Shown here one piece after another: positions 24,732-33,900 of a stretch of 64,000 bases of DNA; the first letter of the stretch is position 1; the number at the start of each line of letters is the position of its first letter. Under the pieces are notes generated by a model. That model saw only the letters and a program-made list of their open reading frames with translations, was not told the DNA's origin and ran no database searches. Made by a program: the position numbers and the translations under genes. Source of the stretch: MGBC114844 sp910585855 (GTDB lineage Bacteria > Bacillota > Clostridia > Lachnospirales > Lachnospiraceae); assembly GCA_965646165.1 (NCBI GenBank), contig CBFFYP010000003.1, positions 45,189 through 109,188 on the forward strand, read 5' to 3'.

Positions 24732-27059
24732 CTATACACCATCTTCTACAATCGCATCTCGAATTCGATCTACCTGTGCTTTTCCGGCAGTCGTCTTTTT
24801 CCCTGCTTTTTCTCGTTTTGTTTTAGCAGACTTATTGTCCACTACTTCTTCCTCAGACGGAATATATTTTAATACAGTCATTCCCATAGGAGGTACTTTT
24901 AAAGTAATCGAATACTCTCTGCCGTCACACTCCTCTTTCTTTGCCTGTTTTAATCTGGAATTTACAAATCCGCTGCCGCCAAATTTTTCACTGTCACTGT
25001 TAAAAATCTCTTTGTATTTGCCCTTTGCCGGAACACCGAATTTGCGGTTTTCAAAAGAAGCACCAGAGAAATTGATAATCACAAACAGCATATCCTTTGG
25101 ATCTTCTGCATGTCTGACATAGGCTACAATATTTTCATTTGCAGAAATACAATTAATCCATTCAAACCCTTCTGTATTGTCATTTAACTGATAGAGAGGC
25201 GCATAGGACTGATATAATTGATTTAATTCTTTTATATATTCCTTTATCTGGTTATGAAGATCATACTCTAACAAATTCCATTCCACTGCCTGCCCTTTTT
25301 TCCACTCCTCTACCTGTCCGATATCCTGTCCCATAAAGATCAATTTTCTTCCCGGATGTGTCATCATATATCCATAAAATGCCCGCAGTGAAGCTGCCTT
25401 TTGCTCTAATGTTTCTCCAAACATTCTTCCAATCAAAGAACCTCTTCCATTGGATACTTCCTCATGAGAAAGAGAAAGCAAATACCGCTCCATATACGTA
25501 TACACCATACTAAAAGTAAGCTGATAATATCGATTGCTTCGATATAAAGGATCTAATTTCATATACTCTAACGTATCATTTGTCCAGCCGATATTTCTCT
25601 TATAATCAAATCCTAACCCATCCTCTTCTACTGCTCCGGTCAAATTCGGCCAAGCAGAAGAATCCTCTGCAATCAACATAACACCAGAAAACTTCTCCCG
25701 AAACATAGAATTTAAATGCTTAAAAAACTCTACCGCATCCAAATTTTCCTTTCCGCCATACATATTTGGAACCCATTCTCCGTCCCGTTTTCCATAATCC
25801 AAATAAAGCATAGCTGCAACCGCATCCATATGAATTCCGTCTATATGATATTTATCTGCCCAAAACATAGCATTGGCAATTAAAAAATTAGATACTTCTG
25901 GTCTTGCATAATTATAAATTAATGTCCCCCACTGTGTATGAACTCCCCTTCTAGGATCTTTATGTTCATATAGACAAGTCCCATCAAACTCAGAAAGCCC
26001 AAAAGAATCCTTTGGAAACTGAGCCGGTGTCCAGTCTAAAATTATACCAATCCCATTTTTATGCAGATAATCTACAAAATACATAAAATCTTCCGGTGTT
26101 CCATAACGGCTGGTTGGTGCATAATACCCAGATGTCTGATATCCTAAAGAATCATCCTGCATATGTTCCATTATCGGCATCAGTTCCACATGTGTATAGT
26201 GCATTTCTTTTACATAATCCTTTAACTGTTCTGCAATTTCCCGATAATTATAAAATTCTCTTCCGTCTTCTGGCTTTTTCCAAGAACCCAAATGCAGTTC
26301 ATAAATCGATATCGGCTTCACATTCTGATCCTTAGCATGATTCTTTCGATCTTGAATCCAACTCTGATCGCTCCATTGATAACTGCTAATATCATAGATC
26401 ACAGAAGCCGTACCCGGACGAAGTTCTGTAAAATTTCCATAAGGATCGGCTTTTAACAGATTTTTCCCTCCCTTTGTTTTAATCTCATATTTATAAATCT
26501 GTCCTGATTCAAGCCCCGGAATAAATAATTCATGCACCCCGGACTCTCCCAATCTGCGCATTGGATGCCGTCTTCCATCCCAAAGATTAAAATCTCCCAC
26601 AACACTAACTCGAATCGCCATAGGAGCCCAAACAGCAAATAAAACTCCCTTTACTCCATTTCTCTCCATAGGATGTGCCCCAAGCTTATTATAAATATCA
26701 TAGCAAATCCCTACATTAAATTTTTTTAAATCCGTTTCCCCAATTACCGGTTCAAATAAATATGGATCTGCAAACTCCTCTGTTTCTTCGTTATCATAAA
26801 TCACCGAAAATACATAAGGCACAATCTTTTTCCTTGGAAGAAGCACAGCATAAAATCCGTCTTCATCCATCCGCTCCATCGGATATTGTGCCTTGTCGGT
26901 CTTTACTACAACCGAAACAGCAGTCGGAAACAACCCTTGAATTAAAACACCCTCTTTTGTAACATGTGCCCCTAAAATACTATGAGGATTATCACACTCT
27001 GCATACTCAAGTGCCTCAATTCCCGGCCAGTCCATTAAATCATACAGTTTTTCATTCAT
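24732..27059 (-). CDS. glgB: 1,4-alpha-glucan branching enzyme homologue with altered active site
   Basis: A 775-residue GH13_9 protein with an N-terminal CBM48-like region (to about 240), the barrel, a C-terminal beta domain and a Lys-rich tail (NKSAKTKREKAGKK). The nucleophile (IHMDAVAAMLY) and acid/base Glu (LIAEDSSAWP) are present. Three positions conserved in active branching enzymes differ: the region I His is Gln (DWTPAQFPKD, usually PAHFP or PGHFP), the Arg two residues before the nucleophile is His, and the region IV Asp is Glu (SLSHEEVSNG, usually SHDEVVHG). The fold and family are certain, but branching activity is doubtful. No glgC, glgA or glgP neighbours are seen. ATG 27059 follows GGAG and is upstream of mscS. 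Confidence 0.9.
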   Translation of the reverse strand: MNEKLYDLMDWPGIEALEYAECDNPHSILGAHVTKEGVLIQGLFPTAVSVVVKTDKAQYPMERMDEDGFYAVLLPRKKIVPYVFSVIYDNEETEEFADPYLFEPVIGETDLKKFNVGICYDIYNKLGAHPMERNGVKGVLFAVWAPMAIRVSVVGDFNLWDGRRHPMRRLGESGVHELFIPGLESGQIYKYEIKTKGGKNLLKADPYGNFTELRPGTASVIYDISSYQWSDQSWIQDRKNHAKDQNVKPISIYELHLGSWKKPEDGREFYNYREIAEQLKDYVKEMHYTHVELMPIMEHMQDDSLGYQTSGYYAPTSRYGTPEDFMYFVDYLHKNGIGIILDWTPAQFPKDSFGLSEFDGTCLYEHKDPRRGVHTQWGTLIYNYARPEVSNFLIANAMFWADKYHIDGIHMDAVAAMLYLDYGKRDGEWVPNMYGGKENLDAVEFFKHLNSMFREKFSGVMLIAEDSSAWPNLTGAVEEDGLGFDYKRNIGWTNDTLEYMKLDPLYRSNRYYQLTFSMVYTYMERYLLSLSHEEVSNGRGSLIGRMFGETLEQKAASLRAFYGYMMTHPGRKLIFMGQDIGQVEEWKKGQAVEWNLLEYDLHNQIKEYIKELNQLYQSYAPLYQLNDNTEGFEWINCISANENIVAYVRHAEDPKDMLFVIINFSGASFENRKFGVPAKGKYKEIFNSDSEKFGGSGFVNSRLKQAKKEECDGREYSITLKVPPMGMTVLKYIPSEEEVVDNKSAKTKREKAGKKTTAGKAQVDRIRDAIVEDGV

Positions 27060-27208
27060 CCTTCACCCACTCCATTCTAAATTTATTTTTTACATTTCAC
27101 TATAACTGAACAAATTCAATTCTTTTCAGACATAAAAACCATCTATCTATTTTTTATTTTTCTGCCTGCTATTTTTCATTTCCATTTACAAATTTGTCCA
27201 TTTATAAT

Positions 27209-28447
27209 CTATTTTTTATTATAACGGATAATCCCATATTCATCAATGCTTATCTGAAAAGAAATGCTTTCTATATGCCGATAAAATTCTTTTTTTTCCT
27301 CTCCCTGCAGCAATCGAAAAGGCAGCGCATCTGTCCGAACCGGAATCAGTTCTGCCACAATCTCTCCATCCTCCCTTATCAAAATCTGCAAAAGCCCGGT
27401 AGAAGCATAGCGAAGATTAAAAATATAATTTCCAAGACTATAGACAATCGGTTTTCCCTGATAATATTCGATTCCCTGCATAATATGTGGATGACATCCT
27501 ACCACCAGATCTGCCCCTGCATCAATATACTGTTTGCCCATCTGAAACTGATAATCTTCAGGATACTCATTCAGTTCCACACCCCAATGCACAAACACAA
27601 CCAAATAATCACAAACCGCACGATTTTCCTCAATCGTCCGACATAAAATCTCCGGTGAATAAGTCGTCAACATCCCAGTAGAAGAACTTCCAACATTCCA
27701 CTCCGCCACAGGAACTACACGAGAAGCAGCAAGTACTCCAATCACTTTTCCATTTACATGAAATGTCTGCATTTCTTTTGCCCGAGCAAGATTTCTTCCC
27801 GCTCCCACATACAAAATTCCCGCATTATCCAACGTATCAAACGAATCCTCCAATGCCACCGTTCCAAAATCCAATGCATGATTATTTGCCAAAGAAACAA
27901 TATCTATTCCCATCTCCTGAAAAATTTTAACTCGATTCGGAGGAACTCGAAACGTATACTGCTTATCCTCCATTGCTGTCCCTCGTTCACTAAAGGCAAA
28001 CTCCTGATTCACCATAGCAGCATCCGCTCCAGTCATAAGACCAAGCACCTCCTGATCCAAAATCCCACTCACCCCTTTTACATCATAAGCTCCAAGAAAC
28101 GTATCACTCAAATAAACATCCCCACCAAACACCAGCCGAACCTCTCCCTCCTCCTGACTCTCCAACACCCCAACCTGTTCCTCCGTCGCTTCCGTCCGAC
28201 TCTCCAACACTCCAACCTGCTCCCCTATCGCTTCCGCCCGACTCTCCAACATCTCTGCCTGTTCCCCCGTCGTTTCCATCTGAATTTCCAATTCCTCCAC
28301 CTGCAGCATAGTATCCCACTCTTTCGCCAATTCCTGAAACACATCAATCGTCTTCTGACTCTCCATATAAGAAACCCCGGCAAAAGCCACAACTCCAATT
28401 AAAATAACTATCGAACAAATACAAGCTACAATCCAAAAATTTTTCAT
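27209..28447 (-). CDS. CapA-family protein with N-terminal anchor and repeat coiled coil
   Basis: A 412-residue protein with one membrane segment (residues 5-25), a heptad-like region with about three 15-residue repeats of the form EQVGVLESRTEATE, and a CapA/PGA_cap metallophosphatase-like domain from about residue 100. Motifs are VFGGDVYL, AMVNQEFAFS, SLANNHALDFG, VFVHWGVE, VVGCHPHIMQG and YSLGNYIFN. CapA proteins help build or export poly-gamma-glutamate or act on cell-surface polymers; no capB or capC is nearby, so the substrate is unknown. ATG 28447 follows AAGGAAGG; the reading frame is open to 28534 but lacks a better start. The catalytic domain is predicted to be extracytoplasmic. Confidence 0.87.
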   Translation of the reverse strand: MKNFWIVACICSIVILIGVVAFAGVSYMESQKTIDVFQELAKEWDTMLQVEELEIQMETTGEQAEMLESRAEAIGEQVGVLESRTEATEEQVGVLESQEEGEVRLVFGGDVYLSDTFLGAYDVKGVSGILDQEVLGLMTGADAAMVNQEFAFSERGTAMEDKQYTFRVPPNRVKIFQEMGIDIVSLANNHALDFGTVALEDSFDTLDNAGILYVGAGRNLARAKEMQTFHVNGKVIGVLAASRVVPVAEWNVGSSSTGMLTTYSPEILCRTIEENRAVCDYLVVFVHWGVELNEYPEDYQFQMGKQYIDAGADLVVGCHPHIMQGIEYYQGKPIVYSLGNYIFNLRYASTGLLQILIREDGEIVAELIPVRTDALPFRLLQGEEKKEFYRHIESISFQISIDEYGIIRYNKK

Positions 28448-28535
28448 CTTTTCCTTCCTTAACGCCATTTTCTCAATCATCATATGTGCATCAAAAATCA
28501 TATATCCGGCAGCATCCTTCCGCCCAGCAGTCACA

Positions 28536-28619
28536 GCTAAAATTTGAAGGGAGGTCTATGAAGGGTCATCCATGCTAAGCACAAGCGAACCCGGAATAGA
28601 CCTCCCTTCAAATTTTAAC
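28536..28619 (-). repeat. HE1 element, copy 3 (short form)
   Basis: An internally deleted copy. A 23-bp terminal stem with AAATTTGAAGGGAGGTCTAT arms encloses only AAGGGTCATCCATGCTAAGC and GAACCCGG. It ends 8 bp before the stop codon of the SGNH hydrolase gene. Confidence 0.78.
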
Positions 28620-28627
28620 ATAACCCC

Positions 28628-30124
28628 TTATATTTTTTTCTCTTCTCCGTTTACCACCAATCTTACATCAGAAAATACCACATCACAATTCCTTGCCGCA
28701 AACATTCCTACATAAACATGCTCTGGATCAATACTCGTTAATTTAAAATCAAACCCGCCGGAAACAGCCTCCTCCTCTGCAAATCTGCAGACATACCCAT
28801 CCTGTGTCCCCGAAATCTCCACCGAAACCGTATCCCCTGCCCGATAACTCGACTTTAATACACCGCCCTGCGTCAGCACCCCGCTTTTCCTTGCAAAATT
28901 ATTCCAAGCCGTCCCCCCATCCATCTGTGTCAGCTTCAAAGGTCCTGCCGCCACATAATCTCCAAGCAAATCTGCAGTCCATTCATCAATATAAACATCA
29001 TCCCGCACCATCAATCCAAAAGAAACCTGATCGTTTTTCTCCATCCTTTGAATCGTTACCCGAGCAGTAAAACAAAACAATGCATCTGCTGGAACAGAAA
29101 CATAATAAAAAGCAATCCCATCCTCAGACGCAGCAATCTTTCCCTTATCCCCCAAAACCGCCATATGAAGTCTTTTACCCTCCATTGGTTCTAATATAAA
29201 GTTTCCTTTCTGCAACGCCTCTTTCTCCCCGATACTGCCAAAAACCGTTCCCTTAAAACACCCAAAATCCGACCAAAACTGACTCTGTTTTAAATTCGAT
29301 TCAAATACCACCTCATGATAATTTGGATTTGGCAAAAGCATTTCTCTTGCCGGAGGTTCAGCCAATTTCGAATCCATTACATACTCTGAAAGCCCCTTTA
29401 TCTGCATCTTTTTCACTTCCCCTGCTATCAGCCAAGCATTATAAAAAGCCCCCCATTCATTTGTATGCGTATTATCCACACTCGCCGCTTTCGAAGAATT
29501 CCAAGCATGAAGATAAAGTGTCTGCTCTGCCCCCATCCGACTATAAACCTCTTTGGTAAGCCTTGTCATGTCCACAATCGGCGTACCTGTCGTCAACCCC
29601 AACTGCCGAATTACCGCCGGATAATCCCCTCCTGCAAAACTCCCATTTGTCACTGTCTGATGCAGATGTCCCTTTTTCCATTCTCCATCCGGCGGACGGC
29701 GTACAATCGGCGTACAAAGAATTGCCTGACACCCCTTCTGTTTTGCCGGTATCACATAATTCCAAACCAAACTATACGTAAAACTCCCCTCCACCATTTC
29801 ATCCCCCAAAGGACTAGTAAAACGTGCCGCCTCCATCTTCTCATCATTATGCCCAAACCCAACAAAAAGAAAATCTCCCTTTTTCATCCCTTCCAACAAA
29901 ACCTGATAATTCTTTTCCCGAAGAAAACTAAGAGAACTCCGTCCAGAAAGCGCCAAATTTTGTACCTCAAACTTCTCTGCATCAAAAAACCGATCCAACT
30001 TTGTGCCCCATCCAAACCTAGGATAATAATACGAATCCTGAAATGCAGACACCGTAGAATCCCCGACTATCCATATAGTTGACTTCTCCACTACTTTTTC
30101 CATCTTTCTCCACCTTTCTTTCAT
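28628..30124 (-). CDS. SGNH hydrolase, rhamnogalacturonan acetylesterase-like
   Basis: A roughly 498-residue protein. The N-terminal 240 residues are an SGNH/GDSL esterase of rhamnogalacturonan-acetylesterase type: block I IVGDSTV with nucleophile Ser, block II NLALSGRSS, block III FGHNDEK and block V DNTHTNEWG. The second half (about 270-499) is a beta-rich jelly-roll or concanavalin-like domain of unknown ligand (FWSDFGCFKG ... YVGMFAARNCDVVFSDVRLVV), possibly for carbohydrate binding. It probably removes acetyl groups from pectin-derived oligosaccharides. No signal peptide is seen, so it may act on imported oligomers, as would the GH28 protein at 38184. ATG 30124 follows AGGAG; ATG 30103 behind GGTGGAG is possible. 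HE1 elements flank both ends. Confidence 0.82.
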   Translation of the reverse strand: MKERWRKMEKVVEKSTIWIVGDSTVSAFQDSYYYPRFGWGTKLDRFFDAEKFEVQNLALSGRSSLSFLREKNYQVLLEGMKKGDFLFVGFGHNDEKMEAARFTSPLGDEMVEGSFTYSLVWNYVIPAKQKGCQAILCTPIVRRPPDGEWKKGHLHQTVTNGSFAGGDYPAVIRQLGLTTGTPIVDMTRLTKEVYSRMGAEQTLYLHAWNSSKAASVDNTHTNEWGAFYNAWLIAGEVKKMQIKGLSEYVMDSKLAEPPAREMLLPNPNYHEVVFESNLKQSQFWSDFGCFKGTVFGSIGEKEALQKGNFILEPMEGKRLHMAVLGDKGKIAASEDGIAFYYVSVPADALFCFTARVTIQRMEKNDQVSFGLMVRDDVYIDEWTADLLGDYVAAGPLKLTQMDGGTAWNNFARKSGVLTQGGVLKSSYRAGDTVSVEISGTQDGYVCRFAEEEAVSGGFDFKLTSIDPEHVYVGMFAARNCDVVFSDVRLVVNGEEKKI

Positions 30125-30144
30125 CAAAATCTTCTCCTAATACC

Positions 30145-30290
30145 TGACGCCAAAATCTGCAATATGGTCTACACCGGGTTCGCTCTCGCTTAGCATTTCC
30201 TATTTTTATAGCGAACACTAAGACGCTAAAACACAGCAACACAACGCTTAAGTGCCGATGGGATAGACCATATTGCAGATTTTAGCTGTG
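30145..30290 (+). repeat. HE1 hairpin element, copy 4 (full length)
   Basis: The left end is TGACGCC and the right end AGCTGTG. Terminal arms (AAAATCTGCAATATGGTCTA and complement) pair with one mismatch and differ from all other copies. Inside are GCTTAGCATTTCC and the AGACGCT ... AACGCTT pairing. It lies just upstream of the SGNH hydrolase start. Confidence 0.82.
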
Positions 30291-30466
30291 TATCCCTATC
30301 ACTACAACAAATATGTACTGTTTTCGTGTTATTTTTCTTCACGTTATTATTTTTTATATTACCGGAAGCTGAATTTTGAAACACTTCATCAAAATAACCA
30401 AGCGGCAGTTACCCAATATAGATAACTGCCCAATAAACACAAATTTGAATGATTAAAGTTAGTTAA

Positions 30467-30643
30467 TTACAATTCGGAAGAAATAACAGGTTTTCCATCT
30501 TTATCCAGCAACGGTGCCAATCCTCCTCCATATCCATCTTTACGGAACAAATAATTCACTCCAGTTTCTGTATCTACCAAAATTTGCACTACATCTACAA
30601 CCCCTTGTGAATAAACCACCTTAAATCGTTCGTTCTTAGCCAT
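30467..30643 (-). CDS. Small DUF6440-like protein
   Basis: A 58-residue protein. Its sequence MAKNERFKVVYSQG followed by VDTETGVNYLF and GYGGGLAPLLDKDGKPVI matches the compact DUF6440 type common in Lachnospiraceae and streptococci. Those are small beta-rich proteins of unknown role, sometimes encoded in mobile or xenobiotic-response regions. The start ATG 30643 is supported by GGAGG spaced 7-8 nt upstream; longer in-frame ATG starts lie at or before that ribosome site. It stands alone between two HE1 elements and is probably its own transcription unit. Confidence 0.72.
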   Translation of the reverse strand: MAKNERFKVVYSQGVVDVVQILVDTETGVNYLFRKDGYGGGLAPLLDKDGKPVISSEL

Positions 30644-30772
30644 TTTAACTACCTCCATAAATTCCAATTTATCGTTCTGATTATATCATGAAGAACTTTG
30701 TGTTTCAATCTTAAATTAGTGAGATTACCAATATCCAAATGTGGCAACGCCACTTTCCGGCTGATAAACACA

Positions 30773-30930
30773 GCTGGAACTTGAAGGGTGGTCTGCGCAG
30801 GGTCATCATTTCCCGTCGGCACTCAGGCACGGTCTTGCTGTATTTTAGTGCCTTATGTGTCCGCTATGAAAATAAAAAATGCTAAGCGAGAGCGAGCCCG
30901 GAGCAGACTTCCCTTCAAATTCCAGCGTCC
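30773..30930 (-). repeat. HE1 hairpin element, copy 5 (full length)
   Basis: Bounded by CAGCTGG on the left and CCAGCGTCC on the right. The arms contain AACTTGAAGGG and CCCTTCAAATT. The inner pairs are AGGCAC with GTGCCT and CATTT with AAATG. The GCGTCC end stops 7 bp before the polC stop codon. Confidence 0.82.
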
Positions 30931-30936
30931 CCCTCC

Positions 30937-33900
30937 CTAAAGATCAAACAAAGACAACTGATTACTTTCCGGCAGATCATTTAAAATCCCCATATCCACC
31001 ATTAAATCAATAACCCCCTTACTCACCTTTGTTCGCTGCCAAAAATCCTCTTTGGATAAAAACACACCATCTTTCGCTGCCTCCACTACAGCATATGCCG
31101 CCCTATCTCCCAGACCATCAATCGAACTTAAAGACGGCATAATCTTTCCATCTACAATCTGAAAACGTGCTGCCTGAGCCGTATATACATCAATCGGTGT
31201 AAATTCATATCCTCTGGCATACATCTCCTGTACAATTCGCAAATCCCGCATGGTATCCTGTTCCCGATTGCTCAGTGTATCTGCCCGTCTTCGATAATCT
31301 GCCAAAAAATATTCCAGTTTTTCTCTTCCCTGACACATCATTTCATAGGAAAACCCAGAGGCACGGATACTAAAGAAAGCGGCATAATATGCTAAAGGAT
31401 AAAATACTTTGCAGTAGGCAATTCTCCATGCCATCATCACATATGCTGCTGCATGTGCTTTTGGAAACATATATTTTATTTTTTTGCAGGACCAGATATA
31501 CCAGTCTGGTACACCGTGTGCTAACATCTGTTCCTCCCATTCCGGTTTTAATCCTTTTCCCTTTCGGACGCTTTCCATAATCGTAAAGGAAAGTTCTTTT
31601 TCCATTCCTTGATTAATCAAATATATCATAATATCATCTCTGGTGCAAATCGCCGTAGAAATCGTTGCTTTTCCCTCTTCAATCAAAGTCTGTGCATTGC
31701 CCAACCAGACGTCTGTTCCATGAGATAAGCCGGAAATCCGAATTAAATCGGCAAAACATGTAGGTTTGGCATCTATTACCATCTGCATAGCAAAGTCTGT
31801 GCCAAATTCCGGGATTCCCAATGCTCCTAATTTACAGCCTCCGATTTCTTCCGGTGTGATGCCAAGTGCACTGGTATTCATAAAAAGAGACATCACTTCT
31901 TTGCTGTCAAGCGGAATCTTTTTGGCATCTAATCCGGTCAAATCTTCTAGCATACGAATCATGGTCGGATCATCATGACCTAAAATATCTAGTTTTAATA
32001 AGTTATGATCAATCGAATGATAGTCAAAATGTGTAGTTATAGTAGGAGTGGTCATATCATTTGCCGGATGCTGTACCGGTGTAAAAGAATAGATTTCTTC
32101 TCCGATTGGAAGTACAATAATGCCTCCCGGATGCTGTCCGGTTGTCCTTCGTATGCCGACACAGCCTTGTACAATTCGGTTGATTTCGCATTTTCTCTTT
32201 GCGTTTCCTCTTTCTTCATAATACTTTTTTGCATAACCGTAGGCGGTTTTTTCTGCCATTGTTCCTATCGTTCCTGCCCGAAAGGTCTGTCCTTTTCCAA
32301 AGATGACTTCTGTATAATCATGTGCTTTACTTTGATATTCTCCTGAAAAGTTTAAATCAATATCGGGTTCTTTATTTCCTTTAAATCCAAGAAAAGTTTC
32401 AAACGGAATATCAAAGCCTTCCTTTTGCAGTTTTTCTCCACAGTTTGGGCAGCAGCGATCCGGCATATCACAGCCAGATCCTCCGGCAAATGCTTTGACC
32501 TGTGGAGAATCAAAATCACTGAAATGACAGTTGGAACAGTAATAATGCGGACTTAGTGAATTTACTTCTGTAATTCCTGCCATTGTTGCTACAAAGGATG
32601 ATCCAACCGAACCTCTTGAACCGACCAAATAGCCGTCTTCATTGGATTTCCACACCAGTTTCTGTGCAATAATATACATCACAGCAAATCCATTGGAGAT
32701 AATGGAGTTTAATTCTCTCTCTAAGCGTTCTGTAACCACTTCCGGCAGATTTTGCCCATAGACTTCATAGGCTTTATCATAACAGATTTTCCGCAGTGTT
32801 TTATCGGAATCTTCGATTACCGGAGCACATTTATCCGGGCGTACCGGAGAGATACGCTCACACATATCTGCAATTTTATTGGTATTGGTAATCACTACTT
32901 CTTCTGCTTTTTCCGCTCCTAAATAAGAAAATTCTTCTAACATTTCTTCAGTAGTACGAAAATATAAAGGGGCTTGATTGTCTGCATCCTTAAACATTCT
33001 GGCTGCCATTACCACCCGGCGGTAAACCTCGTCTTCCGGGTTTAAAAAATGTACGTCACAGGTTGCTACTACCAATTTTTGATACTGTTCGCCAAGTGCT
33101 ACAATCTTTCGGTTTATTTCTTTTAATTCTTCCTCTGATTTTACAATCGGATTTTCTCCCCGGAGCATAAATTCGTTATTTTCCAGAGGCTGAATTTCTA
33201 AGTAGTCATAAAAGTGAACCAATCTGGCAATTTCTTCTTCCGATGCTCCCCGCAAAACTGCCTGATAGAGTTCTCCCGCTTCACAGGCAGAACCAATGAT
33301 TAAGCCTTCTCGATATTGGTTTAGCAGGCTTTTTGGAATTCTAGGCTGCCTGCTGAAATAATACAGATGAGAATAGGATACCAAACGATAGAGATTAATG
33401 CGTCCAATATCATTTTTTGCAAGAATAATTACATGATGACTTGGCAGTTTTTTTATATTTTCTGCAGTAACCTTACTTAGTTCATTTACACCGTCTAATG
33501 TTTCCACTTCCCGATCTTTTAGCATCCTCACAAATTTTACAAAAATTTCTGCCGTTGCACCTGCATCATCCACTGCACGATGATGATTTTCCAATGATAC
33601 ATTTAAAGCTTTTGCTACATTGTCTAATTTAAATTTATTTAAAGACGGAAGCAAAATTCTTGCCAATCCTACGGTATCTACTACAGTTTTTTTAAGAGAA
33701 ATTCCAATTCGCTTTGCATTGGCATAAATAAAGCTCATATCAAAAGCCGCATTATGCGCTACCATAACGGCATCTTTTGAAAATGCAAGAAATTTTGGAA
33801 GTACCGTTTCAATTCCTTCTGCTTTTAATACCATATCATCCCGAATTCCGGTCAGCTTTTCAATTTCAAATGGAATCGGAACATGCGGATTGACAAATTC

